Assembly (NCBI GenBank): GCA_964463485.1 | Contig: CAYXDO010000064.1 | Location: 1-57,892 of the forward strand | Reading direction: 5' to 3' | DNA: 57,892 nucleotides | Source of the DNA: CAYXDO01 sp964463485 | GTDB lineage: Bacteria > Myxococcota > Kuafuiibacteriia > Kuafuiibacteriales > Kuafuiibacteriaceae | In this document: one piece after another, positions 16,657-24,877 of the stretch | Layout: every line of letters begins with the position of its first letter | How positions within the stretch are numbered: the first letter of the stretch is position 1 | Program-made: the position numbers and the translations under genes | Notes under the pieces: model-generated | What the model was told of the DNA's origin: nothing | The model's input: the letters and a program-made list of their open reading frames with translations, nothing else | Database searches by the model: none

Positions 16657-17457
16657 ATGGCGACAACGACTCCGAAGAAGAAGCCCGCTCCTACTACTCC
16701 GTCGAAGCCGAAGAGCGACATCGACGTAGAGAAGGTCCTGGCGACCAAAAAGCCCGAAGATCTCACCGAGGAAGAGAAGGAAGCCGTCCTCGCGCACGTC
16801 GACAAAGAGATCGAGAACATGACCGCGGACGACGTCATCAAAGCCGTCGAGCGCGGCGAGATCGAAATCGAATACGTCGATCCGCCCAACCCGATCGACA
16901 ACTTCACTCCGGAGAACTTCAAGAAGTTCCTCTTCGGAAAGATCACGTGGGCTCAGCTCGAAGGCATGACGATGGAGCAGGCCTACGCGATCGCGGAGTT
17001 CGGCTACACGATGTATCAGCAGGGTCGATACAAGGATGCGCGAACCCTCTTCGAGGGCCTCGTGATCGGCAACCCATACGACCCCTACTTCCACTCGATG
17101 CTCGGAGCCATCTACACGAAGCTCGACATGCACGAGGAAGCCGCTCAGGAGTTCTCGATCGCGATCGAGCTCGATCCGGAAGACATCAACTCCTACGTGA
17201 ACCGCGGCGAGTTGCTCCTGCAACACGGCGAGTTCGAGTACGCGATGGAAGATCTCAAGGCCGCTATCGATCTCGATCCCGACGGCAAGAACCCGGCGAC
17301 CCTCCGCGCCCGCGCGCTCGCCGCCGCCACCGCGGCCGTGATCAACGACTTGATCGCGAAGAAAGAGGCTGAAGCCAAAGGCCAAAGCCCCGAGGCGCCC
17401 GCCAAGGCTCCGACCGGGCCCAAAAAGCCCGTCGCCAAGCCCCCGGCGGCCAAGTAA
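16657..17457 (+). CDS. TPR protein, second SycD-like paralogue with long N-terminus (266 aa)
   Basis: ATG 16657 is taken; a TTG two codons earlier is the alternative. Residues 1-30 are Lys/Pro/Thr-rich and disordered. An acidic helical segment follows at 30-75 (LTEEEKEAVLAHVDKEIENM), then three TPR units at about 105-215: AYAIAEFGYTMYQQGRYKDA, MLGAIYTKLDMHEEAAQEFS, YVNRGELLLQHGEFEYAMED. The C-terminal tail is Ala/Pro/Lys-rich. The core is clearly paralogous to the 174-aa TPR protein (shared GYT, DA.T.FEGLV, VNR.E, A..DL..A). It lies between the candidate translocator and sctV. The extra N-terminal domain may give a distinct partner, for example the export gate or sorting platform. Confidence 0.82.
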   Translation: MATTTPKKKPAPTTPSKPKSDIDVEKVLATKKPEDLTEEEKEAVLAHVDKEIENMTADDVIKAVERGEIEIEYVDPPNPIDNFTPENFKKFLFGKITWAQLEGMTMEQAYAIAEFGYTMYQQGRYKDARTLFEGLVIGNPYDPYFHSMLGAIYTKLDMHEEAAQEFSIAIELDPEDINSYVNRGELLLQHGEFEYAMEDLKAAIDLDPDGKNPATLRARALAAATAAVINDLIAKKEAEAKGQSPEAPAKAPTGPKKPVAKPPAAK

Positions 17458-17571
17458 CAGGCGTCGCCCTCAAAGCACCCCTCTTTGGATGTCCACTCCA
17501 CTTGTGGCATCCTCGAACCCGCTCCCTCGTGATCGCGTGCTCGTGATCCGTTGGATCGTGCGAGAGGTGCA

Positions 17572-19734
17572 ATGAAGAATTTCATCGCAGTCTTAACGAC
17601 CGGCGACTTCAGCCAAACCGTCCTCCGCTACTCCGACCTGCTGCTCGCAGCCCTGGTCGTCCTGATCCTCTCGCTCCTCATCATCCCCGTCCCCACGTTC
17701 CTGCTCGACATCCTGATCGTCCTCAACATGTCGATCAGCGTGCTGCTGTTGCTGCTGTCGATGTACATCCCGACGGCGCTCCAGATCGCGTCGTTTCCAT
17801 CTCTCCTCCTCATCACCACGCTCTTTCGCTTGTCGCTCAACGTGAGCTCGACGCGACTGATTCTGCTCACGGCCGACGCTGGGCACGTCATCAAGGCCTT
17901 CGGCGACTTCGTGGTGCGCGGCAACCTCGTCGTGGGCATCGTGATCTTCCTGATCCTCACGCTCATCAACTTCATGGTGATCACGAAAGGTGCTGAGCGC
18001 GTCGCCGAAGTCGCCGCGCGATTCACTCTGGACGCCATGCCCGGCAAGCAAATGTCGATCGATGCCGACCTTCGCGCGGGCGCCTTCGACATGGACGAAG
18101 CGCGTCGACGACGAAACGATCTCTCCCGCGAGTCACAGCTCTTCGGATCCATGGACGGCGCGATGAAGTTCGTGAAGGGCGACGCGATCGCGGGCCTCAT
18201 CATCACGGCCATCAACATCGTAGCCGGCGTGATCATCGGCGTGATGATGATGGACATGGAGGCCGGCGCGGCGTTGAACGTCTTCGCCATCCTCACGATC
18301 GGTGACGGCTTGATCTCTCAGATCCCCGCGCTGCTCATCGCGATCACGGCCGGCCTCATCGTGACTCGCGTCTCGACCGAGGAAGCGGACGCTCACCTTG
18401 GCAAAGACATCTCCGGCCAGCTGCTCGCGCAGCCCAAGGCCTTCGTCATTTCCTCCGTCTTGCTCATGGGTCTCGGGATCGTGCCGGGCATGCCGACGAT
18501 TCCGTTTTGGATCTTGGGAACCGCCTCGGGCGCGGTCGGTTATCTATTGTTCCGAAGCAGGAGGCTGAAGGCCGAGGGCAAGCTCGTCGCGCGCGCGGAG
18601 CCCGGCTCACCTCCCAATGACGAGGAGGTGAAGCAACAACGCGACAAGCGGATCCAGAACCAGAAGATGCAAGAGGGCCAGTCGCAGCAGATGCTCCCGG
18701 TCGTCACGCCCATCGCGCTCGAAGTCGCCGCAGACCTGATTCCGTTGGTCGAGGACGCCGGTGAGGGCAGCAAGTTCCTCGGCGAGATGGTGCCGATGAT
18801 GCGCGACGGTCTCTTCTACGAGCTCGGCGTGCGCTTTCCTGGCATCCGCGTGCGCGGCAACGAGAGCGACATGCCCGCCGGCAGCTACCTCATCATGATC
18901 AACGAGATTCCGTTGGTGATGGGGACAGTCAGCCTCGAGAAGGTCCTCGTCAACGACACCGCCGAGCGCCTGCGGCTGTTGAACATCGAAGGTGAGGCTG
19001 CCACGAACCCCGCGAACGGCAACGAGTGCGCGTGGATCGACGCGCAGTACAAAGATGTCGCCGAGCAGGCCGGTCTCACCACGTGGGACGCGGCCGGATA
19101 CATCGTGCTGCACCTGTCGTCCGTGCTGCGGAAGAACGCCGCCGAGTTCGTAGGCATCCAGGAAGTGATGAACATGCTCGAGCAGCTCGAGCAGGCCTTC
19201 CCTGCGCTCGTGAAGGAGACCGTTCCGAAGGTCGTGTCTCCGTTCCAGCTCACGGACATTCTCCGGCGCTTGGTCGAAGAAGAGATCTCGATTCGCGATC
19301 TACGCTCGATCCTGCAGTCCTTGGCCGAGTGGGGCCAGGTCGAGCACGACACCGTGATGTTGACCGAATACGTGCGATCCGCGCTGAAGCGTTACATCAG
19401 CCACAAGTACACCCGCGGTCAGAACACGTTGATCGTGTACTTGCTCGATCCTCAGATCGAAGAGACCGTGCGCTCTTCGATTCAGCACACGAGCTCCGGC
19501 AGCTACCTGGCGCTCGAGCCCGAGATCACGCAGGAAATCCTGTCGGCAGTGCGCACCGAAGTCGGATCGCTCCCGCCGACCGCTCAGAACCCCGTGATCC
19601 TCACGACCATGGAGATCCGGCGCTACTTCCGAAAGTTGGTCGAGCTCGAGTTCCCGCACCTGGCGGTGCTCTCGTATCAAGAGCTTTCGCCCGACATGAA
19701 CATCCAGCCGATCGCTCGTATCTCGCTCGAATAG
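17572..19734 (+). CDS. sctV: Type III secretion export gate protein SctV (FlhA/YscV family)
   Basis: A 720-aa inner-membrane protein. ATG 17572 has AGAGGTG seven bases upstream. Seven to eight membrane segments occupy about 20-320 (for example ILSLLIIPVPTFLLDILIVL). The FHIPEP signature loop is FTLDAMPGKQMSID at residues 151-164, followed by DADLRAGAFDMDEARRRR. From about 360 a soluble domain forms the nine-subunit ring that receives chaperone-substrate complexes and couples proton flow to export; KETVPKVVSPFQLTDILRRL is the conserved region near 540. Length is typical. Flagellar FlhA is the alternative, but no flagellar genes are present. It ends the plus-strand T3S run, about 60 bp before alaS. 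The remaining core genes (sctC, J, N, Q, R, S, T) are not in the window. Confidence 0.94.
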   Translation: MKNFIAVLTTGDFSQTVLRYSDLLLAALVVLILSLLIIPVPTFLLDILIVLNMSISVLLLLLSMYIPTALQIASFPSLLLITTLFRLSLNVSSTRLILLTADAGHVIKAFGDFVVRGNLVVGIVIFLILTLINFMVITKGAERVAEVAARFTLDAMPGKQMSIDADLRAGAFDMDEARRRRNDLSRESQLFGSMDGAMKFVKGDAIAGLIITAINIVAGVIIGVMMMDMEAGAALNVFAILTIGDGLISQIPALLIAITAGLIVTRVSTEEADAHLGKDISGQLLAQPKAFVISSVLLMGLGIVPGMPTIPFWILGTASGAVGYLLFRSRRLKAEGKLVARAEPGSPPNDEEVKQQRDKRIQNQKMQEGQSQQMLPVVTPIALEVAADLIPLVEDAGEGSKFLGEMVPMMRDGLFYELGVRFPGIRVRGNESDMPAGSYLIMINEIPLVMGTVSLEKVLVNDTAERLRLLNIEGEAATNPANGNECAWIDAQYKDVAEQAGLTTWDAAGYIVLHLSSVLRKNAAEFVGIQEVMNMLEQLEQAFPALVKETVPKVVSPFQLTDILRRLVEEEISIRDLRSILQSLAEWGQVEHDTVMLTEYVRSALKRYISHKYTRGQNTLIVYLLDPQIEETVRSSIQHTSSGSYLALEPEITQEILSAVRTEVGSLPPTAQNPVILTTMEIRRYFRKLVELEFPHLAVLSYQELSPDMNIQPIARISLE

Positions 19735-19794
19735 CTCTTCGCCGCCACGAGAGCATTTACAAGCGCCCTTCCCTCTTCGATGCTCGGCGCGTCC

Positions 19795-22464
19795 ATGAAA
19801 GCGCTATCGACCGACGAAATCCGCTCGGCGTTCCTCTCCTTCTTCGAGAAGCACGGTCACGACATCGTGACCTCGAGCTCCCTCGTGCCTTCGAACGATC
19901 CCACGCTCCTCTTCACGAACGCCGGCATGGTGCAGTTCAAAGACGTCTTCACCGGCCGCGAAGCTCGTCCGTACGTTCGCGCGACGACCGCCCAAAAATG
20001 TGTGCGCGCGGGCGGCAAACACAACGATCTCGAAAACGTCGGCTACACCGCCCGTCACCATACGTTCTTCGAGATGCTCGGAAACTTCTCGTTCGGCGAC
20101 TACTTCAAGGACCTCGCCATCGAGCTCGCGTGGAAGTTGATCACCGAGGTCTACCGGATGCCCGAGGATCGCCTCTGCGTAACGGTCTTCGCGGGCGAGG
20201 ACGGCATTCCTGCGGACGAGGAAGCGGCCGCGATCTGGGAGCGCGTGGGACTCCCGAAGAGCCGCATCTTCCGCCTCGGCAAGAAGGACAACTATTGGCA
20301 GATGGGCGACACGGGCCCGCAGGGCCCCTGCTCCGAGATCCACTACTACCTAGGCGACGACGTTCGAAACGCGCTCGATCAAGGCAAGGTCGAGCGCTCG
20401 GAGGGCTGGATCGAGATCTGGAACCTCGTGTTCATGCAGTTCCAGAAAGAGAAGAAAGACTCGCCCCTCGCGCCGCTTCCAAAGCCCTCGATCGACACCG
20501 GCGCGGGCCTCGAGCGCTTGGCCATGGTGCTCTGCGGAAAGACGTCGAACTACGACACGGACGCGTTCACGCCGCTGATCGGTCGCATCTCGGACGAGCT
20601 GAAGAAGCCGTACGGTGGGTCCATGAAGCCCGACGACGTCTCCATGCGCGTGATCGCCGACCACTCCCGCGCGGCGACGTTCCTCATCGCTGACGGCGTA
20701 CAGCCCTCCAACGAGGGTCGCGGGTACGTGCTGCGGCGCATCATGCGCCGAGCGATCCGTCACGGGAGCCGCCTCGGCTACGACGACCTCTTCTTCCATC
20801 GAGCGTGCCTCGCGGTGATCGATCGAATGCAGCGTGCGTACCCCGAGCTCGAGCGCACGCGCTCCCTGGTCGGGAAGGTCGCCGAGAGCGAAGAGACGGC
20901 CTTCCGAAAGACGCTGGAGCGCGGGCTCAAGTACCTCGCCAAAGAGATGGAGGAGGTCCGTGCCAGGTCGGAGACGAGCATCGACCCCGTCTTCGTCGCG
21001 AAGCTCTACCACACCTACGGCTTCCCCATCGACCTCACGCGCGTGATCGCCAGCGAGAACGAGCTGTCGGTCGACGAGGTCGCTGCCGAAAAAGCCGTCG
21101 TCGATTCTTACAAGGACAAGGGATCCGGAAGGCTCGGCGCCGAGGCCGCGATTGAATCGATCTACTTCGAGGTCCGCCAGGACGTCGGACCGACGATCTA
21201 CCTCGGCTACGACCAGGACGCAGCCTCGGCGACCGTCAAGGCGCTGATCGTTGGGGGTCAAATGGTCTCGGAGGCTGCGACAGGTGCGGACGTCGAGATC
21301 GTGCTCGACCGCACCCCCTTCTACGGCGAGTCCGGCGGCCAGGTCGGAGATCGCGGCTCCCTTCGCGCGGCCGGTTTGGAGCTCGAGGTGAGTGACGCTA
21401 CCAAGCCGCGATCGGATCTGACGATTCACGTCGGCAAGGTGCGTTCGGGGATGATCCAGCGCGGGCAGACCGTCGAAGCGATCATCGACCGAAAGGCGCG
21501 GGAGGCGACGCGAAAGAACCACTCGGCGACGCACCTGCTTCATTTGGCGCTCAAGGAAGTGCTCGGTGATCACGTGTTGCAGAAAGGTTCGCTCGTGGCG
21601 CCCGATCGCTTGCGCTTCGACTTCGCGCACTTTTCGCCGGTCTCTCGTGAGCAGATCGAGGCGATCGAGCGGCGCGTGAACGAGCTGGTGCTCGCCGACG
21701 CCTCGACCGAGACGAAGGTGAGCTCCGTCGACGAGGCCAGGCAGGCCGGCGCGGTGATGTTGTTCGGCGAAAAATACGGCGACCAGGTCCGCATGGTCCG
21801 CATCGGCGTGGACTCCTTGGAGCTCTGCGGGGGCACACACGTGCGACGCGCAGGAGAGATTGGCTTCGTGAAGATCGTGTCCGACTCGGCGCTCGCGTCG
21901 GGTGTGCGGCGGATCGAAGCCGTCACCGGGATGGGCGCGGTGGCGTGGGCCCAGCGCCAGAACGAGCTGTTGACTCGTGCGGCCGGTCTCCTGCGCACGT
22001 CGCCCGAGGAGCTCTCGGATCGCCTCGAGAAGCTCCAGAAGAAGCAGAAGGAGCTCGAGCAGAAGCTCGAGGAGGCCCTCCAGCGGGCTGCGATGGGTGG
22101 TGGCTCGACCGATCCGGTAGCCAACGCGGTCGACGTCGACGGCGTCAGGGTCGTGCTGCACGTCGTGACGGGCGTGTCCCCCAAGGCCTTGAGAGAGATC
22201 TCCGATCAACTTCGCGACAAGCTCGCGAGCGGCGTGGTCGTGCTCGGCGCGGACGTCGAGGGCAAGGGTTCGATCCTCGTCGCGGTCACCAAAGACCTCG
22301 CGGGCCGGATTCACGCGGGCAAGGTCGTGCAGGAGGTCTCTCAGGCGATGGAGGGCAAGGGCGGCGGGCGACCCGACTTTGCGCAAGGCGGAGGCCGTGC
22401 CGATCGCCTGAGCGCCGGGATGGCGTGCGCCAAGGAGGCGATCGCCAAAGCTGTTCGGGGCTGA
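19795..22464 (+). CDS. alaS: Alanine-tRNA ligase
   Basis: An 889-aa enzyme charging tRNA-Ala. The N-terminal catalytic core starts STDEIRSAFLSFFEKHGH and contains RHHTFFEMLGNFSFGDYFK and GNLVFMQF-like WNLVFMQFQKE. The editing domain has zinc ligands HSATHLLHLAL (HxxxH) and CGGTHV. A coiled coil (EKLQKKQKELEQKLEEALQR) and the C-Ala DHHA1 domain end with GGGRPDFAQGGG. ATG 19795 fits the family start; ATG 19780 would add five residues. Length is typical (about 875). Confidence 0.97.
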   Translation: MKALSTDEIRSAFLSFFEKHGHDIVTSSSLVPSNDPTLLFTNAGMVQFKDVFTGREARPYVRATTAQKCVRAGGKHNDLENVGYTARHHTFFEMLGNFSFGDYFKDLAIELAWKLITEVYRMPEDRLCVTVFAGEDGIPADEEAAAIWERVGLPKSRIFRLGKKDNYWQMGDTGPQGPCSEIHYYLGDDVRNALDQGKVERSEGWIEIWNLVFMQFQKEKKDSPLAPLPKPSIDTGAGLERLAMVLCGKTSNYDTDAFTPLIGRISDELKKPYGGSMKPDDVSMRVIADHSRAATFLIADGVQPSNEGRGYVLRRIMRRAIRHGSRLGYDDLFFHRACLAVIDRMQRAYPELERTRSLVGKVAESEETAFRKTLERGLKYLAKEMEEVRARSETSIDPVFVAKLYHTYGFPIDLTRVIASENELSVDEVAAEKAVVDSYKDKGSGRLGAEAAIESIYFEVRQDVGPTIYLGYDQDAASATVKALIVGGQMVSEAATGADVEIVLDRTPFYGESGGQVGDRGSLRAAGLELEVSDATKPRSDLTIHVGKVRSGMIQRGQTVEAIIDRKAREATRKNHSATHLLHLALKEVLGDHVLQKGSLVAPDRLRFDFAHFSPVSREQIEAIERRVNELVLADASTETKVSSVDEARQAGAVMLFGEKYGDQVRMVRIGVDSLELCGGTHVRRAGEIGFVKIVSDSALASGVRRIEAVTGMGAVAWAQRQNELLTRAAGLLRTSPEELSDRLEKLQKKQKELEQKLEEALQRAAMGGGSTDPVANAVDVDGVRVVLHVVTGVSPKALREISDQLRDKLASGVVVLGADVEGKGSILVAVTKDLAGRIHAGKVVQEVSQAMEGKGGGRPDFAQGGGRADRLSAGMACAKEAIAKAVRG

Positions 22465-22500
22465 CCTTGCCCTTCCGAGGTTTCGATCCGAGCATGCGTC

Positions 22501-24822
22501 GTGCGCAGGGGCCCCGAGACACAGGTCGATGACACGCTCGCGACCGGCGGTCGCGCCTTCACCACGGGTGCCACTGGCATCGGGCTATCGCTCGGACAGA
22601 TCGTCGCGCAGCGTTACGAGATCGTGGAGTTGCTCGGTGAAGGAGGTATGGGCGCCGTTTACTTGGTGAACGACTTCGAGCTCGATGAACGGGTCGCGCT
22701 CAAGGCGCTGCGGTCCGAGCTCTCTGGGAGTGAAGACGCTTCGCGCCGATTCCGAAGCGAGGTGAAGCTCGCGCGCCGCATCACGCACAAGAACGTCGCG
22801 CGCATCTTCGAGTTCGGATCGGAGGGATCCCTCAACTACCTGACGATGGAGCTGATCGAGGGCCGAACGCTCGCGGCGGAGCTTCGGGAGGCCGGACCTT
22901 TTTCTCCGGCCCGTGCGGCGTTGGTTCTCTCTGCGATCGCGTCGGGGCTGCAATCCGTCCACGACGCGGGCGTCGTCCATCGCGACATCAAGCCCGCCAA
23001 CGTGTTGATCGCTCGCGATGGGCGCGTAGTCTTGACGGACTTCGGGATCGCGTTGCTCGCGAAGGTTCGGGACGCGACCGAAGGTCTCGTCGGCACGCCC
23101 GACTACATGTCACCGGAGCAAGTTCAGGGCCTGGAGCTCACGCCGAAGAGCGACGTGTATTCGCTCGGCGTGCTCGCGTTCGAGCTGATCTCGGGGCAGC
23201 GGCCGTTCTCCGGAGAAGGCGCGCTTCAGATCGCGCTGGCTCGTTTGAATCAGGACCCGCCGGAGCTCTCGAGTTTGTACTCGTTGGCTCCCCGAGAGCT
23301 CTCGGAGGTGATTCGGCAGGCGATGTCGCTCGACCCTTCGGATCGCCCGCGATCCGCGCAGGCCTTCGGTGACGCGTTGTTGCGTGCCTCGGGCGTGACT
23401 TCGCCGATCACGAGCTCCCTGTCTCAGCCCGCTCCGGAGCCGCGGCCGCTCGGTCGAGCCCTCGCTGTCCTCAAGATCAAGAGCGCGGAGGGTTCCGAGG
23501 ATTTGGCGGACGGGCTTCGCGAGGAGCTCGTCGATTCGCTCTCAGCGGTGCGTGGGCTCCGTGTTCTGTCTCCACGAGCCGTAGACCGATTGGAGTTGGC
23601 CGGCACGCCGGCGGACGAGCTCGGGCGAGGGCTCGGCGCCGCCTTGTTGCTCGAGGGCGCGATGCGCGGGAGCCCTGACGCCGCGCGCGTGTCGCTACGA
23701 CTGATCGAGGTCGAGGACGACACGGTGATCTTGTCCCATCGCGACGAGGTCACGTGGTCGGGGTTGTTGGCAGCGAGTGATCGCATCGCGGCCGCTGTCT
23801 CGAGGGCACTTTCGCTGGAGAAGAAGGCCGAGCGTTCGGGCTCTGAAGCAGATGCCGAAGCCATCGAGCTGTATTTGCGCGGTCGGACCGCGCTCGTACG
23901 CTACGGGCCCGGCGCGATCGAGCTCCTCGAGGCGGCCCTCGCACGTTCGCCAGACCATCCTCTTTTCTTAGCGGCTCTAGCGTCTGCGAAGGTTCGATAT
24001 TCGGTTCGAGCGCCGCGATCGGATCCCGCGGTGATGCGAGCGGCGCGCGACTGCGCAGAGCGGGCGATCAAGCGAGCTCCCGACTTGGCGGAGCCGCAGC
24101 TCGCGCTCGTGCATGTGTTGCTTCACGAGGGGTCGCTCGAGGCGGCCGTACGGGGGCTCCGCAAGACGGTCGCGCTCGGACCGAGCAATTCGGAAGCTCA
24201 TGCGCTCCTAGGCGAGCTCCTCGTGGAGGTGGGGCGTCTGACCGAAGGCGTGCGTCGGCTCAACACGGCCCTCACGCTCGAGCCTGGCTCCGTCTTGGCG
24301 GCGAGCGCGTTGGCGCGAGCGTACGCGCTCCTCGGAGACTGGAATCGCGCGTACGAGGTCATTCGCGTCGCCGCCGTGGACGTTCCGGGTGAGAGCCCGC
24401 TTTGGGCGCTGGCGGGTCGGTTCGGGATCTGGCGAGGCGATCGCGCCGGGGTCGCGCAGCTCCGGAATTCGCTGCCCAACAAATCGGAGTCGATGATCTC
24501 CGTCGTGACGACTTTGTACGCGAACGCATTTTTGGAGCACCGCATTGGGCCCGAAGCTGCGGCGATCGAAGCCGAGGTGCCATCTTCTGCGCGGCGAGCG
24601 TCGCTGACGCGGCAGATTCTCGCCGAGGTGTACGCGGTCGCCGGAGAGCCGGAGCGGGCCCTCCGCGCGCTCGAGGAAGCCAATGGCTTTGGGCTCGTCG
24701 ACATCCTTTGGCTCGATCGGTGTCCGCTCTTCGGATCGCTTCGGAGTTCCCCGCGTTTCAGTCGGGTGAGATCCGATCTCGCGCGTCGCTCGGACCTGGT
24801 CGTGGACGCACTCTGGGGCTGA
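22501..24822 (+). CDS. Ser/Thr protein kinase with TolB/FlgO-like segment and TPR-rich C-terminus
   Basis: A 773-aa soluble protein from GTG 22501. A Hanks-type kinase domain spans about 32-300: glycine loop LLGEGGMGAVY, Lys68 in VALKAL, catalytic loop HRDIKPAN at 160-167, DFG at 180-182 and GTPDYMSPEQ as the activation-segment end, so it should be active. Residues about 315-450 (ALAVLKIKS...RGLRVLSPRAVDRL) resemble the TolB/FlgO-like sensor segment found ahead of TPRs in adenylyl-cyclase and CadC-like proteins. From 460 to 740 there are several TPR-like helical pairs. No membrane segment is seen. This architecture is frequent in Myxococcota. It follows alaS by 36 bp. Confidence 0.92.
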   Translation: MRRGPETQVDDTLATGGRAFTTGATGIGLSLGQIVAQRYEIVELLGEGGMGAVYLVNDFELDERVALKALRSELSGSEDASRRFRSEVKLARRITHKNVARIFEFGSEGSLNYLTMELIEGRTLAAELREAGPFSPARAALVLSAIASGLQSVHDAGVVHRDIKPANVLIARDGRVVLTDFGIALLAKVRDATEGLVGTPDYMSPEQVQGLELTPKSDVYSLGVLAFELISGQRPFSGEGALQIALARLNQDPPELSSLYSLAPRELSEVIRQAMSLDPSDRPRSAQAFGDALLRASGVTSPITSSLSQPAPEPRPLGRALAVLKIKSAEGSEDLADGLREELVDSLSAVRGLRVLSPRAVDRLELAGTPADELGRGLGAALLLEGAMRGSPDAARVSLRLIEVEDDTVILSHRDEVTWSGLLAASDRIAAAVSRALSLEKKAERSGSEADAEAIELYLRGRTALVRYGPGAIELLEAALARSPDHPLFLAALASAKVRYSVRAPRSDPAVMRAARDCAERAIKRAPDLAEPQLALVHVLLHEGSLEAAVRGLRKTVALGPSNSEAHALLGELLVEVGRLTEGVRRLNTALTLEPGSVLAASALARAYALLGDWNRAYEVIRVAAVDVPGESPLWALAGRFGIWRGDRAGVAQLRNSLPNKSESMISVVTTLYANAFLEHRIGPEAAAIEAEVPSSARRASLTRQILAEVYAVAGEPERALRALEEANGFGLVDILWLDRCPLFGSLRSSPRFSRVRSDLARRSDLVVDALWG

Positions 24823-24877
24823 AGCTCCCCCGGAAAGGTCCCTTGCGACGCGGGAAGCGAAGTATACTCCCGCCTGC

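Noticed and set aside
17572..19734. Flagellar FlhA rather than SctV
   Set aside because: No flagellar gene is near, and TPR chaperone-like genes plus a candidate translocator lie in the same run; phylogeny would settle it.
20350..22386. 678-codon minus-strand open frame
   Set aside because: Antisense to alaS, which has complete diagnostic motifs.
24843..24868. TTGCGA / TATACT promoter for the PilZ-Hsp70 gene
   Set aside because: The -10-like TATACT is good, but the spacer is only 14 bp and it would start transcription nearly at the start codon.
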